Shown: piece by piece, positions 11,478 to 23,500 of the stretch
How the letters are laid out: each line of letters starts with the position of its first letter
Position numbering within the stretch: the first letter of the stretch is position 1
Origin: Dipylidium caninum
Taxonomy: Eukaryota > Platyhelminthes > Cestoda > Cyclophyllidea > Dipylidiidae
DNA length: 64,000 nucleotides
NCBI GenBank assembly: GCA_017562135.1
Contig: QEYB01001685.1
Coordinates: forward strand, 868,001-932,000
Reading direction: 5' to 3'
Translations under genes and position numbers: made by a program
Notes under the pieces: model-generated
Database searches by the model: none
Seen by the model: the letters and a program-made list of their open reading frames with translations, nothing else
What the model was told of the DNA's origin: nothing

Positions 11478-13783
11478 AGGAGGCTGGGGAGCGTTGTGCA
11501 ATACTGCCATCTCTCTCATGCGCCTCGTTAGCTCTCGTTTCTCTAGGCGCCTTCAGGCGCAGTGAAATGGACTGGCTTCAATCTGAGAGTACAGGTGGCA
11601 ATACTGGTAGCAGAATTAAAAATAGCCATAGTAATGTATAAAGCTTAGAAGGGGGGGGGGGCAGTTGTGCGTAACACTAATCCCCAACTTTCCTTTCCTC
11701 TCCCCTTACTCTCCTCCTCTCGTCTGCTCGTTCTCTTCCTCTTTCGCTCTCGCCGTCTCACAACTCAGCGTATTTCAGCGCTGCTTTCGCCTCCACCTGC
11801 CTTTCACCTAATCACTCAAGGTGGCTTGATGTTTTCCCGTGGAGAGCGATAGAGTGAAGTAGACAAGCTAGTGGTCGTGCTGTCGTTCTCTACTACCCCG
11901 AGTTTCGCTTGCCCATTCGTAGCCCAACGACCACGTGGAGCATTGAAATATGTCTTGCAGATTGCCGTTACATTTGATTTCTGACCAAGATGGAGAAACT
12001 CTTGTGTTTATTATTTGAGAGCTCCTACATGTGAAACCGGTGTGAATAACCTCCATTGTCATCAGATTTCACTGACGTTAGCGGAGAGTGGGCATTGACA
12101 TCTGAAGAGTCTTCTTCCAAATGCAATGTATGGTCCTTTGTATTGGCGTGACGGATGGAAGTAGGTCAGATGCAGGAGGCGCTGACAGCTATCTCATGCC
12201 TTCGCTCTCCTTGATTAAGTAATTTATGTTTCTTCTGACTCTTTTTGTACGTTACACTCCCCTATTTAGGCTCTACCCTACTGTCGATGTGGTTAGAAAC
12301 AGCGTCGTGTTTTGTAATAAAATGTATTCGGTCACAAGAAGTGATGTGATTTGGCTAAAGTCGGTAGGAGCAATTTTATACTCCTTGGCGAAAAAGGATT
12401 TTTTAATATACTAATATAACTAAAGAGGGAATATATAAGCCGGGCAAAATTCCCAGATGCTTAATTGGACCGCGCTATGATGAATGGAGGTGGCTGAAAG
12501 GCGCCGCTTATCTTTCCATCCTCTTAGCCGAAATGAATGAAAGAACGCAGGTATGCGGTCGTTAAAAAAGGTGTCCAGTCCTCTCCACTGAAGTGTGAAA
12601 TGTCGGCCTAACCCGAAACTGGGGTCCTCGAGGGGGTTGAAGCCTCGCGAGGCGCCCAATTTCAGTGCACAGAGACAGTTGATCATCAGATGGAGATTTA
12701 TGTGATAAAGTCTTTACTTCCCTCCGATTGGGGAAGATCCCGGCGTTAATCCCGTCGTAGACTGTGAATCACTTCACTTGTGAACGGTATCTACATCCAA
12801 TCATAATCTGACAGCTTCAGAATGTATGAGGACTGAGGAAAGTTGAATGACAGTCAAACTGGAGTCCATCCGGGCGAGGAGAAGTGAGACCCAACTAGCA
12901 GTTGTCCACTTTCTACTTCAATTCTTTTTCACGACACCGCAACCCAAGCTTCAATCTCAGCGTCCTTATAGTCAGGGAAGTGGCGGCAGTGTGTCACAAG
13001 AAATCACGAGATTCTCACAGTCACATTCAGCATTCAGTGAAACCCGCATGAAAGGCCATGAAAGTGAGGTGACATAGTTTTCCACAAACTTTCTCACCGA
13101 TTTGCTTGTAATAAGTTCAATCAAAACCGAACTATTTAAGAGTATAAGTAAAATGAACTATCCGCTTAGTCCACATGCAATATGAGTGAGTTTTCATTGT
13201 TCAGCTGAAAGCACAATGACCTTTGCGTCGAATTAATAGCCGCTAGTAAAGTAAAAACTAAACGTACTGTAGGCGTGAGAGAAGCCCTTTTCTAGTAGTG
13301 CTTATAGAAAATGAAGAAAAGTGAGGTGTGGTTAGAAGAAGCCGTCTTAGCTCTTCTCCCGTACAACCGACCTCAGTCTTCTAACCTCTGAAGCGAGCCG
13401 AAATTTGCCGAGTCCTTTTCAACTTGGCGAATGACTATAGCTAAATCCCCGTCCCAAATAATTAGGTGGCCAGAGGAAAAAGAAGTGGAAAAAGTGAGGT
13501 ATAAAACGAGGGCGGCAAGTGATCGCTTTGAGGATGAATTACGAGGAGTGTACCAAATCCCCTTTAAAATGAGGCCATTCGTGGCTGAATGAGCGAAGTG
13601 TGCACACAGAAAAGTGCGTGCTGTGTCGGTTTGTTCTCCACTTTGTTACTGTGTGTTAAGCCGAAGGATGTACACAATGGTTAGGACATTCCGTTGGGAC
13701 TTTCGAGGTCAAGTGGACATTTTAACTCCTCCGTCCATGTTCACGGACTTTGCAGGTGTCCGCGTACACCACCTTGGTGGTTT
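11478..13783. other. spacer of inverted repeat 2
   Basis: 2.3 kb between the arms. It has a G homopolymer of about ten bases near 11651 followed by a pyrimidine-rich stretch. No gene was recognised; all open frames are under 90 codons. Confidence 0.6.
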
Positions 13784-14469
13784 GTGTGAGCGCAGTTGGA
13801 TGGACGAATGAATAGACGAACTTCTCACTAGCTCACTCATTCACCAAACCAGCAGAATTGCCTCCATACGAGATTAGGCAGATTAACCTGGTGGACGGGG
13901 TATTTCTTTGTGTGCAGTACAGAGTTGACTGGTTGGGAGACGTTGAGAGAAGAGAAAATGTGTGGGGAGACCGTGAGTCACGAGTGGTGAGTTCTTCGTC
14001 AACTAGACAATTTCGCTTTGCGGTTCCACAGAGCCATTTGGGTTGGAATCAGGGACTCACGATTTCGACACCGACCGCACCGAGGAATTGGGTAGGCAGG
14101 GCAGTGGCGTGGTCATTGTGGCAGCTAAGAGTGCCTCTGAGACGCCCGCTTGCTCGTCGTCTCACCCCTCTCTCAACGCCTTTCACACGGACCTTGTTGT
14201 CTTACATCGACGCATTCGTCCACAAGGTGTGTCATCTCGCATGCTTCGATGCCCTTTGCCCCCTCCTTGGAAATTCAGAGTGGCAGGGTCGTGTATTCAC
14301 TGAGAAAGTTGATTTCTTGCTTGGAACCAGTTAGGAAGCAGTCAGGAAGCAGTGATTTTCAGGACTTCGGTTGAGAGTGAGTGGAGGAGCGTGGGTTTAG
14401 TTGAGTGGAACGAGGCAGATTGAAGCGTGATCGAGGCGTCCTATGAAGCCAAGTAGACATCTTCGATAA
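13784..14469 (-). repeat. inverted repeat 2, right arm
   Basis: Reverse-complement partner of 10797-11477 with very few differences. One is an extra 4 bp in the segment corresponding to GACAACTCCGTG of the left arm. The high identity suggests a recent duplication or gene conversion between arms. Confidence 0.9.
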
Positions 14470-17400
14470 TGATTCCATTGTTTTCAATTCTTGGCTAGCA
14501 ATTGCAACTCCGTAGTGAAGTCGGGTTTTTAAACCGAGTCCCTGAGTGAGACTGCGACAGACCTCATTTCTATCCTACGAGTCAGGTTGTGCCTATTTTC
14601 CCAACCTCCGTACCTAATTTGAGAGTGTACATTTCATGTTGAAAGATGGAGTTTCTAGTGTTTGACATATTGTTCACTTAAGAGACTTCGCTTCTTCTGA
14701 CACTACCTGAAACCAAGTGTCTCCCCTCCTGTGCCACAAAGCACGCCTACACTCCCGTCGAAATAGAGAAACGCTTAACAAAGTATCCGTCTCTCTTGTC
14801 CGCCGGGATCGAACACATTTAACGGGAGGTGGTCGAGGTGAACGACATCCAAAACAGGCAGCCAAAGACCTGCAATTGAGGCAACATTAGAACGAAATGG
14901 AGATGAGATGTTGCCTCGGAGAAGATTCTACTTGACAACTCTGCTATCTACTACTCAATTTAGATATTAGAAGCTTTCCTGTTTGTCTTTTTTAGTAGTT
15001 TGTCCAGCGAATTGTGTTGTCATCACACCTTTTTTCTATAACTATGCATATCTTTTGCTTTTGTGAGTAGAAGGTAATAAAGAATGGGACGATAGCATCA
15101 AGCGCAGCGTAAGGCGAGTCTCATTCTGACAAACTGAATATGTTCCCTTTAATCCACAAATGTCGAAATAGATGTCTCTCGACTTCTAGCTCTTCGCTCA
15201 GTCGTTCCTCGTTAAAGTCGTCCATCTGAAAAGAAGATTGGCAGCTATTAACGGTCAGGTCTAACTCAACGATGACCTACCGCACAGAGGTGTTATTGAA
15301 GGGTTCGATGGGATTGAATAGCCTCGAAATGTGAGGATGTTTAAGGTACCGTAAAAGTCGCCAGTTTTTACGTGATGAGCAATTTCGCCACTTTGATACA
15401 AATGCAAGTCACCCTCGAGCACAGGCCAGGGATAAAAAGCTTCTCTCCGCGTTGGAGGCTACGATTGCGACGCTCTCCAAATTGTCCATGTCAATGCCCG
15501 AAAATGCATCCCGTTAAGATCTCTTCCTTTCCACTCAGTTGGTGACAAAATTCCTCCATGTCCCTTTATTATAATTTTCCCCTTAGACCGTTGTCAGGAG
15601 GTCATCACGGTGCTTCTCACCCTATTATCTTTTCCAGTACTGCCGACTTACTGGGCGTGACCGGACGATAGAGGCTTTCATAGCTCTTAATTATTGCTCA
15701 AACAGCCCATACGTTCCCGAACGGTTATAAATTTAAATGTCGGTATGTAAATTTGCACTTTAGTCGGTGCTTAAAATCCTTCTTGCTCACATTTTCCACG
15801 AAGTAGAGCAGTGGATGAGAAAGGGGAAGCGAGTTGGAACTCCCTCACATCGCCTAATTAGATATTAACATCACCTCTACATCCCTATGATCTGTCCTCA
15901 GGCGGAGGAGTTATGATTGAGGTAGATTTTTTCATTAAGGGTCGGAGTGAAAGTAGTACATCCTGCCTCCTCCGCCCCCACCCCCAGCCTCCCTTCGGTA
16001 TCTTCCGTTGTCAGAGGCACTGATTAATGGAGGTGATCGCGGCAGTAGGAAGTAGTGGGACAAATAATTGGCGGTGTTGAAATCTCCGCAAGTTAAAGAG
16101 GAACACAAAGGGAGTTAAATGCAAGAACTCTGCAGAATGATCACTAAAACCATCATACCATGCTCGACATACTTCGTTGTTTGAGGAAGGTGTCACACGA
16201 CGCTCCTGACAGAATGTCGTGGAGATGCAGGCTAAACAGGGGCAACTGTTAGATCTTCTATTTTATCCCCCATCCTATCGCGCAATTTTCTTTTTTGACT
16301 TATTTCTGTTACCATGGTTACTTGTGAGGAGATTGAATGAGACAAAACCGGTGGAGGCATCATTGCAAGGAAAATCTACGGAAAGATGTTATCTTCCGCA
16401 TGGAAGAGCCTAGATTTATGCGACCACATGGTGTGTCACATTACATAAAATGGCAAATGGCGTTAAGTGAGACAGTTTTCAGCCCGAGGAGCCAGAAGAG
16501 ACTGGCGTTGGAAGGAACTCCATAGCCTGCTTCCGGCAGGCGCGACGGGACCACGAAGCAACGAGCATGGAATTATGTGATACGTCGAATCACTTAAGTG
16601 CTCAGTAGGAAACATTATGTGGTGGCGAGGGGTGAAGGGATGTAGGAATGGGCCACTTTTGGCAACTTATTTGTAAAAAGGCGAATGAAGATGCTATTTG
16701 AAGTAAGCATCACTAAATATTCAACTTGGACATCTTATTTCTTCTTATCTTTATTTGGCAAAATTCTTATCTAACCCGGTGCGGACTCATACTCGTCCAT
16801 CGAGTGAAGGCTTTAGGATTTTTGACCCTCACGGCAAGATCGAGACTCTACACCTGGACAGAGTGTATGTTTTAAACTGCTGTTTAACACGGCGCAGATC
16901 GGCGGTGTTGGTGCTACACTGGCCTTGATAGTCTGCATTCTGAACCTAAAAATAAAACATTTCTCCACCTTCTCCCGAGCGTCAAAGTGCCCCTTGCAGC
17001 CACTTCGCTCTTGCGTGTTGACTCGAAGCGGGCTTGACGCACTCACGACGTCTTCGAGAGGTGAGAATCTCGTTTTAAACTTCTCCTGACTCATGAGGAG
17101 TATCCCGGTGAAGGTGATCCAATAACGATCTCCCTCACTCCTACATATATTCCGTGCTGGAAGCTATTTTTAGCCCAGTAAATTCATTGGAAGCCCTGAA
17201 GCCACATTTTTATCATCCTATTCCTAATTTGCTGGTTACATAGCTATTGGAATCAGTTACTACATGAGTTTCAAACAGGATCACACTAGTTACCGCCAGT
17301 AACTTGTCATGCGTCTAACTTTTTGTGATAATATTTCAAGACGCGTCCCGGTGACTGTCAGGACGTCTCTCATTCTTAGCTCAAGCTAAACAATTCATCC

Positions 17401-20131
17401 AAGAAAGAGAGGTAGACAAGAAAAAAAGCTTCTTTGGTGTCACACCTCCGTAGAGAAGAAACGGTGATAGAAGGCCACGGTCCCCAAAGTTTCATCGCTT
17501 TAGTCTCGTCTCGAGTAACCCCAAATCGTAGCACCAACTCCATAGTGGAGAATTATAACAACGCGTCGTTAACTCTCAACAAAGGCGGCCTCCGCGGATA
17601 ATTGGACGAGGGCGTCTGAAATTCCAAATACATGAAATGGTGGGCGACTTAAGCAGACACGAGGCACATCGGAAGTCTACTTGCTCTACGCAGGTTAATA
17701 GCACGCAGGCAACCTTCCAGCCACACTCTAAACCGCAACCGGTGCGCATCAGCGTACAAAGACACTGCCGACGAGGTTGCTCGACCCCACTTGATGATAC
17801 ACTAGAATGTTTAAGGCCAAAAGCGAGTTTCCTATTCGCGTAGGACGGAGGTAGGCTAATTAACCAACAGCCTGTGTGGTCGCTATGGCCCTATTAGGGG
17901 AGAGAGAGAGAGAGAGAGGAAAAACGACGATTAATTCAGAATCTTCCCTTTTACTATTAAAAGCCAATCTCAGGGGAGTGTACACTAGGCCAAAATCGCT
18001 TTCATCAACCTCATCATCAGAAGTTACTATCAAGTTGTGTAAGGACTGACGCCTGGATCATGGCGAACCGGTGAGGCGTTAAAGGTGCCGACCTCAAGAG
18101 AGAAGAACACACTAGTGGATGTACTTAGAGTAGAGCGGATGAAGGATATAGGGGAGCCGTTTAATCTTGAATAGGATTGCTATTTGATGGAAGTGTCGGC
18201 CTCTCCCTCCCATCTCCCACCTATAATGTGCCGAGGAAATGAGAGGAGGGAGCACTCCCATCCCCTGTTACCTGTTCTCATGTCTCCCGGATGTTGGGCG
18301 GCGTTCTAAATAAAAACTTGCGTTTTATCCCGCCCACCAGGAGTATTCACAAGCTGCAGAGACTTGAGAAACGAAATAGTATTTGGGAGTCTCCCACCTC
18401 CCATATCCCAAATCGTGGGACTAAATTAGGCTGCGCGTTCTATTCTAAGAACCATAAATTATGGCAGTGTTTTAGATCCACGGACAGGGATATAACATGG
18501 AAGTCTTCCACAGACCTCACACGCATCGTCGTGCAATTACCTGCAGTGCAATGCGTGGCATCACAAATCAGATCTGTCAGAAATTAGAGTTAGACAAGAC
18601 TACATGGAATAGGATTGGATTGAGTCGAAATTTGCACTAAGACTTTCTGATACACTGGAGGCGGCGGCAAGAAAAGTCAGCCGCTGTCTCAGGACACTTC
18701 CTGCGATAGGTGTACATATACATCTCATTCGTTCGCCCCAACGGCGGACGACTCTTTTGCAGCCCAGCCTGCTTGATGAGGCGCCTTCCTGGACGCTGCC
18801 TCAAAGAATGCTTGAGGAAGACGCTCTTAAGTCAAAACCCATTTGTTAAATATCCCCAAAGTGGAAGGTTAGGTTAATCAGGAAACAAGCTAAGACCAGG
18901 GATGAAGAGACCTGTTAACTGGTAATTGGGGCGAGGTAGAGAGGGAGGAAGAAGTGGAGTTTCTCATTAGGCCCCACTGGAGGGCGTTTTAATCAGCCGT
19001 CTGGATGGCGGACAGTAGGATTTGGTGCAGATAGGCCACACAGATGTTAAACAAATCGAAAAAGTCGGTTTTATAAGAGCATCTGCCCCGGAGCAAAGGG
19101 TGGAGGAGGAGAGGATGCGAAACTTTGGCATAAAGGAGATGATCTTTCACCCATTTGGTAACTTGCTATGCCAAAGCAATGGTGCACGATCAATGAGCCC
19201 AGATCATTCGGAACGACTGCGTAAGGAAGATGAAGAAGTCCCTCCACAGGTGAATGACCATTAAGCCTATCTAAACCGACTCTGAGGGCTCCCCAGCATT
19301 CAGTTGGTTCGCCAATGGGCACTTGAGAGGCTTAGTTCGGCGATGACTCTCTCTCAAGGAATTATTTTTCCTCTCTGCAAGGAGAAAAGATTAGGCAGGT
19401 AGCTGTGACTAAACCAAACCTGACAATACACGGCGATTTGGGCAGATGCAGTCTAATTATGGAATTCGGCGGAAACTTTCCTACCGCAGTCTTGAAGGCG
19501 ATGATCAAAAAATGGGTATAAGTGAAAGAATGCTTGAAAGCCGCCTGACATTTTGTTTCCTCCCTAGAAGCCCTTTTGGCCAAAGCCTCAACTGAAAAAA
19601 GAATTATTTATAGGGCCAGTATAACACCTAATGAAAAAGCTCCTAACAGTTCAAAATACACTTTAAGGCACATGTACATTGCATAATTTACCCATCTAAT
19701 CCCATAACAAGTTGGTAGTGGAAATTCATCATATTACAAGCTTGCGTGTATTGGAAGTAGATCTGATATGTAGTTTACCAAAATGCGGTAATTTGAGGTC
19801 TTCAAAGCACTAAACAGCGCACGAACTGAAGTCCGATGTCAAAGCACTTCGCTCAGCTTCCTCTGGACTGGGTGACAAAGTACGACCTGTCCCCTGGTGA
19901 CAAGACCTACACCTTTCAGGTGGGTGGCCTTAAGGCCAGTTGCACAAAACTCATTGTCTGCGGCGGTGCTACAGAAGGACCTGGAGTGAATGATGTGTCC
20001 ATGTATTTCACCTTATCGGTCTAGCAATACACAAGTGCTACTGCTGCACTCAAGTCCGCTTCCATATGCACAAGTAGGGTTTGAGATGGAGGGAAGGGGA
20101 GAGGAAGGGAGAGGAGGGAAAAGGTTACACA
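14470..20131. other. intergenic region 3' of the stomatin-like gene
   Basis: No exon set with matching splice phases was found. Frames are short. A 62-codon plus frame at 19836-20024 contains an apparent donor (CTTTCAG|GTGGGT) but has no partner exon. The distal stomatin 3' UTR may occupy the last few hundred bases. Confidence 0.5.
17899..17919 (+). repeat. (GA)n microsatellite
   Basis: About ten GA dinucleotides. Confidence 0.9.
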
Positions 20132-20548
20132 CTAAACATGTTCATTGGAGAGGCTAGAAAGATCATCGTCTCGAGACAATAATGTTTGACCCATGGCCTC
20201 CATCAAGTGCTCGGGTACACTGAGGCCGCTCTCCTTGAAGAACTTGAGCATTTCAATGGGAATGGGGAAGACAATGGTGGACTTCTTGCCCGAGCTGATG
20301 GTGTTTAGAGTCTGTAGGTAGCGTAATTGCACCGCTATGGGATGTTGACTTATCTCCAATGCAGCAAATTTCAGCGCGGAGGAGGCGCGCATCTCGCCTT
20401 CAGCCGCGATGACTTTCGCCGTGGCCTCGCGTGCTGCCTCCGCTTCAGCCGCCATTGCACGCTGCAGTTGGATTGGCAGTCGAACATCCTTGATCTCCAC
20501 CCTCTCCACCTTCACGCCCCAGGCCTCAGTGACGGAGTCGAGACACTC
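20132..20548 (-). CDS. stomatin-like exon 3: SPFH C-terminal half and tail
   Basis: Acceptor TGCCTAG|GAG, 138 codons plus stop. It contains [13 protein letters not shown], the Ala/Glu-rich coiled helix ([20 protein letters not shown]) and [12 protein letters not shown], the conserved C-terminal oligomerisation stretch. A short Leu/Ser/Asp-rich tail follows. Confidence 0.95.
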   Translation of the reverse strand, partial: ECLDSVTEAWGVKVERVEIKDVRLPIQLQRAMAAEAEAAREATAKVIAAEGEMRASSALKFAALEISQHPIAVQLRYLQTLNTISSGKKSTIVFPIPIEMLKFFKESGLSVPEHLMEAMGQTLLSRDDDLSSLSNEHV

Positions 20549-23500
20549 CTAGGCAGTGGACAACAACAGACAGCGGAGTTTAACAGGCTGAAGTGACGTC
20601 ATCCCTGCCTACCACAAACTTGTTAAAACGTTGTTAAGGCCGTTGGAATTTAGGAAACAGGGGGACGGCGTCTTCTCGCCGCAAGGCAAAACGATTTAGT
20701 TTATCTACTAGAGTGGAATAAATTCGTTTCCCCACGTATAATTAAAGTTGCGTAGACAAGCATGCAAGGGGCAAAGGGAAGCTTGGAGGCTTAAAGGTGT
20801 AGATTTAAGTCCGGGAGACGAAAAGTATACAAACGGCGGAAGTTAAGGTAGGAAAAGGGGGAATCTAACTATTCGAGAGTCAGTAAAGTGGAGCAAAAGA
20901 ATGCAAACCATTTTTTCTATTGAAACTATGTTCCAGACTCTGACAAATTCATCGAAATTAAGCTGGCCAAAGTGAACGCGTTAGAAAGAAATGAGTGATA
21001 CACAAGGACCCGTGCGCAGATAACGGTAGCTTGGTACCTCCTTGGACGTGAAAAACTCGCGAATTCACACGAAATCGTGTGATGCTGTACCATTGAGGGA
21101 ATTGGCCTCTCTTTGATCACTTATTGTCCCAAAGTGTTACCTTCATACCTTAAAGCGGTGGGCAAAATTAGGGCACGAGGAGCACATTGCAGTCTCATTT
21201 GACTAGGAAGAATTTGGGATGATGCGGTCGGAAATAACTCCACCTATCACAATCGCGCCTCAGGCAGAGAGGAGATCTTCGTTTAGTTGAAAATAGCTGA
21301 AAAGTCAAAGCTTGAAATGAGGAAATCTGCACATATTTGCAACTAACCAAAAGGAATTGGCCTGTCGACTTTGCACTGTGACTTAGTTGATGACTTTGTA
21401 GGATTATAGATAGATTGGGAAAGTTGTAAGAAATGAGGACGTCGGCTATCGTGTCTGTCCCCTCCCACCACCAAGGCATCAAACATAAGTGTGGGGGCAC
21501 AGAAACGCGTCCTTATTTGAATGCTCCCCTTTCACCCAAACATGACCGCCCGCAGTCCCACCCCGACGACTGCCGGAGATAAGTTAATCAGTGCCTGCGA
21601 ACTCGAGCCTAACCTCAGAGTTAACTGGGATTATGGCAGTTGATAACTGGGCGAGAGGAGGAGGTCGTAGTAACGTCGCGTTCCGTCCGGACCCTCTCGG
21701 CATCGTTTTTGCTTCGCCCTTCTCGGCTAATAGCAGCTCGAAGGTATCGGAGGGCAGGGCGAGAGATAGGGGAAATGACTCCCTGATTAAAAGATAATGA
21801 GCGCATAACTTGGAACAGATGTTGGCAATATGACATAACATCAGGAATGCATTTCGATGACATTTTGGAACATTTGTTTGAACAGATGGAGCCATGCGCA
21901 GAGGCAATTTTTTAGATACTCAGTGTTTCTTTGAATGCTTATATCGTCGCTGGCTACCAATGTGAGGATATCTCCGATCTACCGATAAGAAGGTCCAATT
22001 TTAGTCCGAACGTGGGATCTGTTCTCCTAGCCTTCCGGATGCTTTCCTTGAAAGCCGTGGAAGATCATAGGGTCATCCTACCTTTGACCTTCAAATTTAG
22101 GGAAGAAGAATTACAGTCACTGACGAAGGCCCATGGGGTTTGCCAGTAAATGCCTTTCTTCAGACTAATCCACCGATTCTACTTGTATCTTTACCATCTT
22201 AGGTAGCCTGTACAGAGTTTCATATGAATGATCAACCGGAAGATGACTTCGACAATTTCCTCGTAAACATCACGGGATGCTTTGTGCCATTAAACCAAAT
22301 AAAGAGTATTACAGTAGGCGGGAAATTTGATTCCACTTGAGGCAGCGGTGGCAGCACAGACACACTTTATCACAATTCCGCTTGTTCTCACCGTTACTAA
22401 GGGGGTTATTATAGTCTACAGGATACCAGACAAGTGTTATTTAGCATGAGAATGGAAAAAAGTGGCGCACGACTCCCGAGAGGAGACGACGAGCCATGAA
22501 ACAGGCGGGGTACCTCAAAGCCTGCATTAATAAATGAACATTCATGGGCGCATTGCATTACTCTAATTGATATGGCTTGTCATTAACGAGACGGCGGACT
22601 CACTGGCCTAGGCTATAAGGCACCGGGGGGAATCAAATACCGCCTTTAATTGCCCATTTGCCCACCCACACCCCTCCCTTCCCAATTGTAGAATTGGGGT
22701 AGATAAAAAGGAAGTAAAATTAGCATTAAATAAACCAACCGACCATAAACGTGGCGCCACATTTCTACTTAAAAATAACTCATCATGTGATTGGGACAGC
22801 AGGAGACTACCTTAAACTGCGACTTCAATGTCATACAGTGGCACACTTCGATAGGAGTGGTGGCGATGAACGAAGGAAGAGGATAGGGAAGCCATGTTTT
22901 ACAGTCTGCGATAGTTTAAGGTTGCAATAAAGCCCTAATATCGTCCTCTCGGGGGTTGGCAATCCACCGAGACTTATAGAGGAAAAGGAGTTGGTCCGCA
23001 TTGCTTTGAGGTTTCCTCAAGCGTCAGTATTACTTCAGGTGGACCAGACAAGGAATAGCCTAATTAGCTTAAATAAAATTAAAAAAACATTCTTCTTGCT
23101 CCCTTTTGTTGGTCCCACTTTCGTGCATCACAACAGATGGCGAAAAATGTACTTTGAGACAGAATACCGAATGGAAATGGTCGTCCGAATGTTTTCGATG
23201 AGTTCAACAAAGACAGGAATTTACAGACAGTTGAATGTGGAACATGGCATAAAATATTTCAAAAGGGTAGTAAAGACATTCCGCGCCGCAAAGAATCGTA
23301 TTCTCAAGTTAGAACTTACAACTCCATACAAAAGCAAAGAAAAAATGGAAAACGGCATCCAGAAGACATAAAAAGTGGTTACTGAACACACAAGAGGGCA
23401 TCATTTATACATTGAGACAGACGGAGGAGTAAGAGGAGCCGATGCTCTCTCGCCGCATCCTATTACGAGTGGCCAAGAAAAAAACGAGAATGAATGACTG

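Noticed and set aside
15295..15315. GGTTCGA-like B box suggesting a tRNA
   Set aside because: No matching A box or acceptor stem could be folded around it.
22991..23371. 126-codon plus frame within the stomatin intron as a nested gene
   Set aside because: No recognisable domain, promoter, splice partner or poly(A) signal; could be a chance open frame.
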